DNA of 6,467 nucleotides from Deltaproteobacteria bacterium (GTDB taxonomy: Bacteria; Desulfobacterota_C; Deferrisomatia; Deferrisomatales; JACRMM01), in the NCBI GenBank assembly GCA_016218905.1, contig JACRCS010000145.1, positions 1 through 6,467 of the forward strand, in the 5' to 3' direction. Below the pieces are notes generated by a model. That model was not told the origin of the DNA. It did no database searches and saw only the letters and a program-made list of their open reading frames with translations. The translations under genes were made by a program, and so were the position numbers. How positions within the stretch are numbered: the stretch's first letter is position 1; each line of letters begins with the position of its first letter. This document shows positions 1-5,740 of the stretch, in pieces.

Positions 1-994
1 CGTCGTCGCGGACGACGAGGCGCTCGCCGTCGTGCGAGCACTCGAGGAGGAGCCAGGCGTTCGCGGCCCCCGAGTGCTTGATCGCGTTCGTGAGGAGCTC
101 CTGCGCGCAGCGGAGGAGGGCCTGGGCGCGGGCCGCGTCGACGCGGCCGCACGAGCCGCGGAACTCGAGGTGGATGCGGGGACGCTCGATGTCGGCGACG
201 AGATCGCGCAGCCGGGTCTCGAGGTCCGGGCCGGGCATCTCGCGGAGCTGCCCGACCGCGAGCCGAAGCTCGGCGAGGGAGCCGTGGACGAGCTTGCGCG
301 CACGGGCGAGCCCATCGGCCGGCCGGGCGAGGTCCCTCTCGGCGGACTCGAGCGCCAGGTTCAGAGCGACGAGCTTCTGGCCCAGGCCGTCGTGCAGCTC
401 CCTCGCGACCCGGAGCCGCTCGCTCCCGCGGCTCGCCTCGCCGAGGAGCTCCTGGGCGTCCCTCAGCTCCGAGTTCGACCGCGCGAGGTGGACCCGCGCC
501 TCCTCCTCCTGCCTCACGAGGTGGGCGACGAGGAGGGCGAAGAGCTGGAGGCCACCGCAGAAGACCGCGACGACGAGCCACGGCGCCGACGGGTCCGAGG
601 AGACGAGGATCAGCCCGAAGAGGACGGACTGGACCGCGACCCACGCGAGCGAGGTGGCGAAGGGGAGGAGCCGGGCGGCCTGCCATGCGGCGAAGACGAG
701 AAGGAACCCGCCGACGAGGCTCCTCCACCACCCGGTCATGAAGATGACGGAGCCGCTCTCAGCGAGGAGGATGACGACCCAGGCCCAGCGGGGCCAGCGG
801 TGGATCCCCTCGCTGCTCGCGAGGAGGAAGGAGAGGCCGCAGAGGAGGAAGGCGGCCGCCCACGAGAGGAGGCAGGGGACCGGCACGGTCCCTTCCCTGT
901 GGAGGTTCTCGGTCACCATGGCCCAGCCGACCGCGCCCCACATGAGGAGCGTGAGCCGTCGCATCCATCGGTCCAGGTCCGGACGGTGCGCCAT
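1..994 (-). CDS. Membrane sensor histidine kinase, HisKA_3 class (C-terminus cut by window edge)
   Basis: Reading the minus strand from the ATG at 994 gives 331 residues open to the window edge. Residues about 14-160 are rich in hydrophobic stretches (roughly 14-28, 41-59, 70-87, 93-110, 116-131, 139-160), suggesting five or six membrane segments with little periplasmic sensor domain. Residues 162-195 look like a charged linker or coiled coil. The dimerisation/phosphoacceptor motif ARELHDGLGQ has its His at 201, the HisKA_3 form used by NarX, DesK and LiaS-like kinases. The HATPase N box (ELLTNAIKHSGA, Asn 303) follows, and the frame ends at Asp330-Asp331, where the G1 box should begin. These kinases pass phosphate to NarL/LuxR-type response regulators, usually encoded next door, here off the left edge. 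An in-frame ATG at 1006 would add four residues; neither start has a clear Shine-Dalgarno, and an in-frame stop lies at 1040-1042. The family call is secure; the signal sensed is unknown. Confidence 0.93.
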   Translation of the reverse strand, partial: MAHRPDLDRWMRRLTLLMWGAVGWAMVTENLHREGTVPVPCLLSWAAAFLLCGLSFLLASSEGIHRWPRWAWVVILLAESGSVIFMTGWWRSLVGGFLLVFAAWQAARLLPFATSLAWVAVQSVLFGLILVSSDPSAPWLVVAVFCGGLQLFALLVAHLVRQEEEARVHLARSNSELRDAQELLGEASRGSERLRVARELHDGLGQKLVALNLALESAERDLARPADGLARARKLVHGSLAELRLAVGQLREMPGPDLETRLRDLVADIERPRIHLEFRGSCGRVDAARAQALLRCAQELLTNAIKHSGAANAWLLLECSHDGERLVVRDD

Positions 995-1022
995 TGACCG
1001 GAGCATAGAGCCGCAACGAGCC

Positions 1023-1076
1023 CGCGGGAGTGCCGGAAGTCATGGGTCCCCGACCGCGACCTCCGGCACTCGCGCG
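1023..1076. repeat. 15-bp inverted repeat in divergent region, possible operator or hairpin
   Basis: The left arm, 1023-1037 (CGCGGGAGTGCCGGA), and the right arm, 1062-1076 (TCCGGCACTCGCGCG), match as reverse complements at 14 of 15 positions. The inner ten bases (1028-1037 and 1062-1071) match perfectly. The arms are separated by 24 bases, about 39 bases centre to centre. The repeat lies between the two divergent start codons, about 45 bases upstream of the plus-strand ATG and about 29 bases upstream of the kinase ATG. It could be a pair of operator half-sites for a dimeric regulator, such as the kinase's partner response regulator, or an RNA hairpin in a 5' leader. The symmetry is directly seen; the function is inferred. 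Confidence 0.6.
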
Positions 1077-1106
1077 CCTCCCGGCGGGTCGGCAGGATGG
1101 GTCGCC

Positions 1107-1114
1107 AGGGAGGG
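1107..1114 (+). promoter_or_regulatory. Ribosome binding site for the DUF5916 gene
   Basis: AGGGAGGG lies six bases before the ATG at 1121. An in-frame TGA at 1115-1117 sits just upstream of that ATG, so no longer in-frame start exists. Together these fix the start of the gene. Confidence 0.8.
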
Positions 1115-1120
1115 TGACCC

Positions 1121-3520
1121 ATGGACGTTCGGATCCTGGCCGTGCTCCTCTCCGGAGCCGCTCCGCTCCCGGCCGCGCCGACGCCTTCGCTCGTGGCGAG
1201 CCGTCTCCAGGGCCCCCTGACCGTCGACGGGCGTCTCGACGAGTCCGCCTGGAGGGACGCCGCCGTCGCATCCGGCTTCCGGCAATGGACCCCGAACCGC
1301 GACGAGCCGGCACGGCTCGAGACACGGGTCCGGGTCCTCTTCGACGACGCGTATCTCTACGTCGGGGCCTCGCTCGAGAACCCGGGCGGGCCCGCGAGGA
1401 TCGCCGCCCGGGTCCACCGGCGCGACCGCGACAGCACCTCGGACTGGTTCGGGGTCTCGATCGACGTCGAGGGCCGCGGGCGCAACGCGCGGATGTTCCG
1501 GGTGAACGCCGCGAACGCGCAACGAGACCTCCTCCAGCTCGAGGAGGCCGACGACGACGACACCTGGGATGCCGTCTGGGACTCGGCCACGTCGATCGAG
1601 CCGGCGGGCTGGAGCGTCGAGATGCGGATCCCGCTCGAGGTGCTCCGTCCGGAGGCCTCGCCGGCACCACAGCGGTGGGGAATCTACTTCTACCGCGAGA
1701 ACCAATCCCCGTACGAGGTGACGGGATGGATGGTCGTGCCGCGCGGCGCCCAGGGATTCGTGAGCCACTTCTACCCCCTGGAGGAGATCGTCGTCTCGAG
1801 CCCGCCACGGCGGCGGGACCTGACGGCCCATGCCTCGGAGCGGTCGAAGGTGCGGACGATCGCGCCCTACGACGACCTCGGCGGCACGCTCCGCGCTGGC
1901 GTCGACGCCTCCCTCGGCGTCGGAGCTACAGGACAGCTCGACGTCTCGCTCCTGCCGGACTTCGGGCACGTCGAGGTCGACAGGCAGGTCCTCAACCTCT
2001 CGACGACCGAGACGTTCTTCCCCGAGAAGAGGCCGTTCTTCACCGAGGGGGCCGATGCCTTCACCCTCCCCGGCCTGCGGCTCTTCTACAGCCGCCGCAT
2101 CGGGCACGCGCTCGCCCCGCCGGTCGTGCCGGATGGGACGGCCGTCGTCGAGCGGCCGCTGAACGTCGACCTCCTCGCGGCGGCGCGCTACACCCGGCAT
2201 TCGGCCGACGGGTGGCGCGTCGCCGCGCTCGGAGCCGTAACGCGGGACGCCGAGGCGAAGCTCCGCGACCCGAACGGCCGCATCGAGACCGCGACGCTCG
2301 AGGAGGCGCAGGGCTACGGCTTGGCCCGTGTGTCGCGGGCTCTCGGCGACCGGGGCGGGTACGTCGGCGCCTTCGTCGGCTGGACGGACCAGCGCGGGGC
2401 GTCGGGGCGACGGGCGCAGGTGGCGGCCGTCGACAGCTCCTGGCGTTCGCCGACGCGGCGAACGAGGCTGACCGGGATCATCGCGGGCTCGATCTCCGGG
2501 GCGGGCGGAGACGAGGAGCGCGGATGGGGCGCGGACCTCGAGCTGATCCACACGTTCCGGGTGCCGTGGACGGCGACCCTTCACCTGACGGAGCTTTCCT
2601 CGGGGTTCGACCCGAACGACCTCGGGTACCTCGCCCGCCCCGACGTGAGGCAGGGGTGGATCGACGTCCGTCGGCAGTGGGACCGCACCGCCGGCGTCTT
2701 CCGAAACTGGGAGGTCGCGTTTGGAGGGATGGTCCGCGAGGATCACGCCGGCCACACGCTGACGCGCGAGGTCGAGGCGACCCTCGGCACGCAGTTCACG
2801 AACCTCTGGCGGGTCTCGGCCATCGTGGGAGCCTACCTGGCCGCCGACGACGACCAGGAGCTCCGGACGTTCGGGCAGGAGCGAAAGCTCAACCTTCGCA
2901 GGCCCGACCGCCCGTTCGCGGTCCTCAGCTTCGGCACCGCCCCGCAGGCGACCTGGTCGGTCTCTGGCGAGGCCGGGTGGACCTCCTGGGAAGGAGGGCC
3001 GACGAACGAGCTCTCGATCTCGCAGGTCATCCGGCCCACCCCCCGGCTCGAGGTGGAGCTCGACACCTCGTACCAGCAAGCCTCAGGAGAACGGCGCTGG
3101 CTGGAGACCCCGACGCCGGGGGCTCCGGTCGTCGGCCTGCGGGCCCTGCGGCAGCTCGACCAGTCGATCCGCGTCTCTTTCGCCGTGTCGACGCGCGCGA
3201 CGATGCAGCTTTTCAGCCAGTGGAGAGCCGCGCGGTGGAGCTTTCGCGAGAGCCGGACCTGGAGCGGTGGTGGTGGCGCCGCCGCCGTGGCGACCGGGCC
3301 GACGGCGTTCTCCGATCGGACGTGGAACCTGAACCTGATCGGCCAGTGGCAGTTCCGCCGCGGCTCGACCGCGTACCTCGTCTACACGCGGGGTGCCGAG
3401 GCGCCCGTCGAGGCGCTCGAGAGCGGGCGCTCGGGCCTCGGGCTCTCGGACGACCTCGCCTCGCTGCACCGCGTCCCGTCCCAGGACGTCGTCCAGGCGA
3501 AGGTCACGTGGAGGTTCTGA
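1121..3520 (+). CDS. CBM9-like / DUF5916 domain protein, probable outer-membrane barrel
   Basis: This protein has 799 residues. A short hydrophobic leader (about 4-20, with AAP near 18-20) suggests Sec export. Residues about 29-220 carry the signature of the CBM9-like fold that precedes DUF5916: PLTVDGRLDESAW at 32-44, then an SDWFGVSID strand and a WSVEMRIPLEVLRP segment. The DUF5916 hallmark follows at 279-309: PDFGHVEVD, then TTETFFPEKRPFF (Glu and Phe rich). The remainder alternates polar and aromatic residues with many Trp and Tyr, as in beta-barrel strands, and the last residues are KVTWRF, an outer-membrane-protein style ending in Phe. Its length is usual for the family, which is common in Bacteroidota, Acidobacteriota and Gemmatimonadota; its biochemical role is not established, and a link to glycan or protein handling is only suggested by the CBM9 fold. 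A Gly/Ala run at 716-722 may be a loop. It appears monocistronic, divergent from the kinase and convergent with the polyferredoxin. Confidence 0.92.
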   Translation: MDVRILAVLLSGAAPLPAAPTPSLVASRLQGPLTVDGRLDESAWRDAAVASGFRQWTPNRDEPARLETRVRVLFDDAYLYVGASLENPGGPARIAARVHRRDRDSTSDWFGVSIDVEGRGRNARMFRVNAANAQRDLLQLEEADDDDTWDAVWDSATSIEPAGWSVEMRIPLEVLRPEASPAPQRWGIYFYRENQSPYEVTGWMVVPRGAQGFVSHFYPLEEIVVSSPPRRRDLTAHASERSKVRTIAPYDDLGGTLRAGVDASLGVGATGQLDVSLLPDFGHVEVDRQVLNLSTTETFFPEKRPFFTEGADAFTLPGLRLFYSRRIGHALAPPVVPDGTAVVERPLNVDLLAAARYTRHSADGWRVAALGAVTRDAEAKLRDPNGRIETATLEEAQGYGLARVSRALGDRGGYVGAFVGWTDQRGASGRRAQVAAVDSSWRSPTRRTRLTGIIAGSISGAGGDEERGWGADLELIHTFRVPWTATLHLTELSSGFDPNDLGYLARPDVRQGWIDVRRQWDRTAGVFRNWEVAFGGMVREDHAGHTLTREVEATLGTQFTNLWRVSAIVGAYLAADDDQELRTFGQERKLNLRRPDRPFAVLSFGTAPQATWSVSGEAGWTSWEGGPTNELSISQVIRPTPRLEVELDTSYQQASGERRWLETPTPGAPVVGLRALRQLDQSIRVSFAVSTRATMQLFSQWRAARWSFRESRTWSGGGGAAAVATGPTAFSDRTWNLNLIGQWQFRRGSTAYLVYTRGAEAPVEALESGRSGLGLSDDLASLHRVPSQDVVQAKVTWRF

Positions 3521-3541
3521 CCGCGGGGCCGCTGCGGTGGC

Positions 3542-3592
3542 GGGCGGAGCCTGTGCGCATGGGAGCCGGAACGCGTGCGAGACGCTCCGCCC
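3542..3592 (+). repeat. 9-bp inverted repeat just after the DUF5916 stop codon
   Basis: GGGCGGAGC at 3542-3550 pairs perfectly with GCTCCGCCC at 3584-3592, across a 33-base interior. In the plus-strand RNA the interior can add a short stem with two G-U pairs (about 3554-3558 with 3575-3579); those wobble pairs do not hold on the minus strand, which favours a plus-strand RNA structure. It starts 21 bases after the stop codon, where a transcript-end structure is expected, but no U tract follows. It may protect the 3' end or aid Rho-dependent termination. Confidence 0.4.
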
Positions 3593-3652
3593 AGCGGAAG
3601 ACCCCGGCACAGGGGTTCGTCGGAATCCTCCTGGCATCGTGGACATCGGGTG

Positions 3653-3660
3653 CCTCCTTT
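3653..3660 (-). promoter_or_regulatory. Unassigned strong Shine-Dalgarno, minus strand
   Basis: On the minus strand AAAGGAGG is followed, six bases on, by ATG at 3646-3644. This is a near-ideal translation start, placed 56 bases after the polyferredoxin stop. The frame stays open to 3083 (187 codons), but most of it is antisense to the DUF5916 gene. Its product is low-complexity and rich in Pro, Ala and Arg, so I do not call it a gene. It may mark a decayed or very short downstream gene, or be chance. Confidence 0.3.
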
Positions 3661-3702
3661 CCATCCGGTCTCCGAAAACCGCAGGATGATCTTGATCCGT
3701 GC

Positions 3703-5196
3703 CTATTGCAGGCTCCATCCCACCATAACGCCCAGGTACGCTGCGGCGAGCGCCAGCTTCGGCGCGAGGAGCCGACGATCGACGCGCCCCTCGGTCTCGC
3801 TGAGCCTCGCCTCTCGCGCCGCGAGGAACGTACCCGCAAGGATGAGAATCGCGCCGACGGCCGCCACGACCGGAAGGGGTGTGAGGGCTGGCGGCTGTGA
3901 CGATGCCCGGGTGGACAGTGCGATCGCCGTCGCGACCCCTGTCGGATCGTGAAGCGCGCCCGGGAGGAAGGGGCCCCAGGAAACGACCTTCGCCAGGCCC
4001 TTCGCCATGTGGCCAGCCGAGACGACGACCGCCACAGGCAAGGCCAGCCGACGCCACGTCGTGCCGATCGACCCGGTGCTCCCAGCCATCCGAGCGGCCG
4101 CGAATGCGAGGGTCCACAAGGCCAGAGGCACGAACGCGAGAGCCCAGACTCCCACGAGGAATCCGGAGAGCGAGGGAACCCCGAGACCATTCGCGAGCCA
4201 GCGTGGAATCGAGAGGAAGACGTCCTCGGCTCGAGGCCACTCGGCCAGCAGCTCCCAGGTGACGAAACCGGAGACCAGCATGACGAAGAGCGTGGTCGGC
4301 CAGCTCGCCTCTCGTTCCCTCGCGTCCTCCTTCGGGAACGGCCGTCTCAGGAGGAGCTGCATGTTATCCGGGGCGCACGCCTTCAGACACTGCCCGCAAA
4401 CCAGGCACTCACGATTGCTGTTGAGGCGGGGCGGGTTCAGGAGGCTCGGGCAGCTTCGGGCGTCGAGCCTCGTGCGGTTGCACGAGAGCAGGCAACCCTT
4501 GCCGGTGCAGGCTCCGCACGCTTCCGAGGAACCCGCTCGAACGGCGAGCATCCCGCCGCGACCGTAGGTCGCGAGGAGCTGCCCAACCGGACAGAACCCG
4601 CGACAGAAGGCCCGGTCCCTGAGCAGCAGCCCGGTGACCGCAGCGATGCCGAGAAGGGCGAGGAGGAAGAGCGCCGTGTACGCCGGGATCCGGTTGATGT
4701 GCGCGCCCGCGACCAGCAGCTGAATCGCGGCGTAGAGCGCCACGATCAGGCCACCCGCCGCGAGCCGACGTGGAAGGGGTCGCTGCCGGACTCCGGCCGC
4801 GCGCGCCAGCCGCTCGCTCACGTTCGAGACGAGCTCGAGAGGGCAGACCATGCACCAGGCGCGACCGAAGAGAACGGCCACCCAGATCATCGATGGCCAC
4901 CAGAGACCCCAGACGAGCAGCGTGACGACGTTCGTCTTCGCGAAGAGCTTCGCGTTCACTCCCGGTGGCGTCCGCCGGCCCCAGCCGACGAGCAGCAATA
5001 CAAGGAACCCTGCCAGGAGCATCGCCTGAAAGACGTATGGGAAGCCCTTCCACTCGACCAGCCGGCGCACGGGTCCGACCCGCAGCAGGTCGAATCCCTG
5101 CGATCCCCCGGAGCGAGACCTGCGGATGCGGAGCTTCCAGAAGGCCAGCAGGAACTCCCGCTCGACGTGCCGGGGAGGGCAAGACGGAGTCGTCAT
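3703..5196 (-). CDS. Integral-membrane 4Fe-4S polyferredoxin (NapH/CcoG/NosR-C-terminus-like)
   Basis: This 497-residue protein is a membrane electron carrier. Membrane segments are visible at about 52-71, 89-110, 146-165, 170-192, 302-320, 341-368, 384-405, 440-460 and 478-496. The family's paired membrane-edge motifs are present: GRAWCMVCP (Cys115, Cys118) and FCRGFCPVGQ (Cys198, Cys202). A ferredoxin-like region follows, with Cys227, 230, 235 and 239 (CxxCx4Cx3C, one spacing longer than usual), an extra Cys249-Pro, then a standard CxxCxxCxxxC at Cys264, 267, 270 and 274. Conserved-looking His396 and His416 in the C-terminal membrane part might bind a cofactor. Relatives such as NapH and NosR exchange electrons between the quinone pool and periplasmic or cytoplasmic partners. 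It lies downstream of a multiheme cytochrome and a CxxC protein on the same strand, implying a shared electron route. The ATG at 5196 lacks a clear ribosome binding site, so the start is less sure than the family. No specific gene name is warranted. Confidence 0.9.
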   Translation of the reverse strand: MTTPSCPPRHVEREFLLAFWKLRIRRSRSGGSQGFDLLRVGPVRRLVEWKGFPYVFQAMLLAGFLVLLLVGWGRRTPPGVNAKLFAKTNVVTLLVWGLWWPSMIWVAVLFGRAWCMVCPLELVSNVSERLARAAGVRQRPLPRRLAAGGLIVALYAAIQLLVAGAHINRIPAYTALFLLALLGIAAVTGLLLRDRAFCRGFCPVGQLLATYGRGGMLAVRAGSSEACGACTGKGCLLSCNRTRLDARSCPSLLNPPRLNSNRECLVCGQCLKACAPDNMQLLLRRPFPKEDAREREASWPTTLFVMLVSGFVTWELLAEWPRAEDVFLSIPRWLANGLGVPSLSGFLVGVWALAFVPLALWTLAFAAARMAGSTGSIGTTWRRLALPVAVVVSAGHMAKGLAKVVSWGPFLPGALHDPTGVATAIALSTRASSQPPALTPLPVVAAVGAILILAGTFLAAREARLSETEGRVDRRLLAPKLALAAAYLGVMVGWSLQ

Positions 5197-5276
5197 ATCG
5201 GTTATCGTACTCGTTTTTCGATATAATCTCCATCGCCTTTCCTTGCCGACTCCTGCGGTTTGGCGGCAGCGTCCGG
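5195..5276 (-). promoter_or_regulatory. AT-rich leader between the CxxC protein and the polyferredoxin
   Basis: The stretch 5195-5230 is markedly AT-rich against a GC-rich background. It holds a 6-bp inverted repeat (ATATCG 5195-5200, CGATAT 5219-5224) and a further TATCG copy at 5203-5207. A perfect TATAAT occurs at 5222-5227, but on the plus strand, pointing away from the gene; on the minus strand only poor -10 matches are seen. On the minus strand an AAGGA (5240-5244) lies six bases before an ATG at 5233, which is out of frame with the polyferredoxin. A promoter or regulator site serving the polyferredoxin is plausible but unproven. Confidence 0.35.
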
Positions 5277-5654
5277 TCAGGGCCGGGCTCGACTCCGCGA
5301 CACACCTGCCCGTCTGACGCTTTCTGCCGCATCCCCAGTCGTCACGCGTCGCGCATGCTCCTTTGCATCGCCGACCGCGGCCGGGCCGACGATCCGCTCG
5401 AGGATCGCGTCGAACAGCGGGTTGATGAGGAGGTTCAGGAGACGAAAGAGGGCCGAGCGCTCCTTCAGCAGGGTTTTGTGAAAGCGGAGGCAGCCACGGC
5501 AGTCCTCAGACCTAACGGCGTACCGCGCCACGTCGATTCCGTTGAGGCGGGAGAGACCGAGCATCCCGGCCCCCAGCGGCGCGCGGACGAGACGGAACCA
5601 TGGAGCCCGCCTATAGGCGAGAGCGACGAGCCGGATCGTGCACGTCCCGCACAT
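5277..5654 (-). CDS. Small protein of unknown function with two CxxC pairs
   Basis: This 125-residue protein is not recognised as a named family. It starts MCGTC (Cys2, Cys5), runs through an arginine-rich, partly hydrophobic stretch (7-37) and LNGIDV (37-42), and then shows EDCRGCLRFHKTLLKE at 50-65 (Cys52, Cys55, His59). A helical hydrophobic segment follows with NLLINPLFDAILERIV (74-89). The tail from about 95 is Arg/Ala-rich and likely disordered. The four cysteines could bind a metal or an Fe-S cluster, or act as a thiol pair; no heme CxxCH is present. The part from 37 to 100 has ordinary protein composition, unlike the frame upstream of 5654, which supports a gene here. The ATG at 5654 has no strong Shine-Dalgarno; Met31 (5564), after a G-rich stretch, is an alternative start that would lose the first CxxC. 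It lies 86 bases after the cytochrome and 80 bases before the polyferredoxin, suggesting an accessory, maturation or electron-transfer role. Confidence 0.7.
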   Translation of the reverse strand: MCGTCTIRLVALAYRRAPWFRLVRAPLGAGMLGLSRLNGIDVARYAVRSEDCRGCLRFHKTLLKERSALFRLLNLLINPLFDAILERIVGPAAVGDAKEHARRVTTGDAAESVRRAGVSRSRARP

Positions 5655-5693
5655 GGGCGCTACGGGCCTGCCGGCGACGCCCGCGGGAGAAGG

Positions 5694-5715
5694 AAAAGGG
5701 GGCCTTTCGGCCCCC
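5694..5715 (-). terminator. Intrinsic terminator after the multiheme cytochrome gene
   Basis: In the minus-strand RNA a perfect 7-bp stem, GGGGGCC/GGCCCCC (5709-5715 with 5698-5704), closes a GAAA tetraloop (5705-5708) and is followed at once by four U (5694-5697) and then a pyrimidine-rich run. It begins 25 bases after the cytochrome stop codon. The plus strand has no T tract after the hairpin, so it acts in the minus direction only. Because a same-strand gene starts 40 bases further on, it may cut or reduce read-through into the small CxxC protein gene. Confidence 0.85.
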
Positions 5716-5740
5716 CCACCCATCGTTCCGCCTGTTGGAT

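Larger units (their letters stand above)
995..1120. promoter_or_regulatory. Divergent intergenic control region
   Basis: This 126-base gap separates the start of the minus-strand histidine kinase from the start of the plus-strand DUF5916 gene, so both promoters must lie in or near it. I see no convincing -10/-35 pair for either direction. The region contains one long inverted repeat (1023-1076) and the ribosome binding site of the plus-strand gene (1107-1114). That it holds promoters is inferred from gene orientation alone. Confidence 0.55.
3521..3702. other. Convergent intergenic spacer with inverted repeats
   Basis: The 182 bases between the stop of the DUF5916 gene and the stop of the polyferredoxin hold no ORF that looks like a real protein. 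They contain a 9-bp inverted repeat (3542-3592), a small hairpin ACCCC-6-GGGGT (3601-3616) and a Shine-Dalgarno/ATG pair on the minus strand (3644-3660). Neither hairpin is followed by a T tract, so a standard intrinsic terminator is not seen for either gene. Confidence 0.6.

Noticed and set aside
32..997. Long open frames on the plus strand opposite the histidine kinase
   Set aside because: The products are Glu/Arg/Pro-rich low-complexity sequence without domains, and the minus strand encodes a clear kinase with H, N and start of G1 motifs.
1040..3079. 679-codon open frame on the minus strand antisense to the DUF5916 gene
   Set aside because: Composition is charged and repetitive with no recognisable motif; explained by GC-rich third positions of the sense gene.
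3612..3630. A GGTTCG...AATCC-like stretch suggesting a tRNA T-arm
   Set aside because: The loop spacing is wrong and no acceptor, D or anticodon arms can be drawn around it.
1030..3900. 956-codon open frame on the plus strand overlapping the DUF5916 gene
   Set aside because: It is an Arg/Pro/Gly-rich shadow frame of a GC-rich gene; the frame starting at 1121 has the ribosome site, signal peptide and DUF5916 motifs.
3083..4240. Minus-strand open frame crossing the convergent spacer
   Set aside because: It overlaps the polyferredoxin in another frame and the DUF5916 gene in antisense, and its product has no protein-like domain. Only the Shine-Dalgarno at 3653-3660 is noted separately.
3949..5226. 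425-codon open frame on the plus strand opposite the polyferredoxin
   Set aside because: Glu/Arg/Pro-rich shadow of a gene with well-placed cysteine motifs and membrane segments on the minus strand.
5222..5227. Perfect TATAAT as a plus-strand promoter
   Set aside because: No suitable -35 lies upstream and no plus-strand gene lies downstream; it is probably part of the AT-rich leader of the minus-strand gene.
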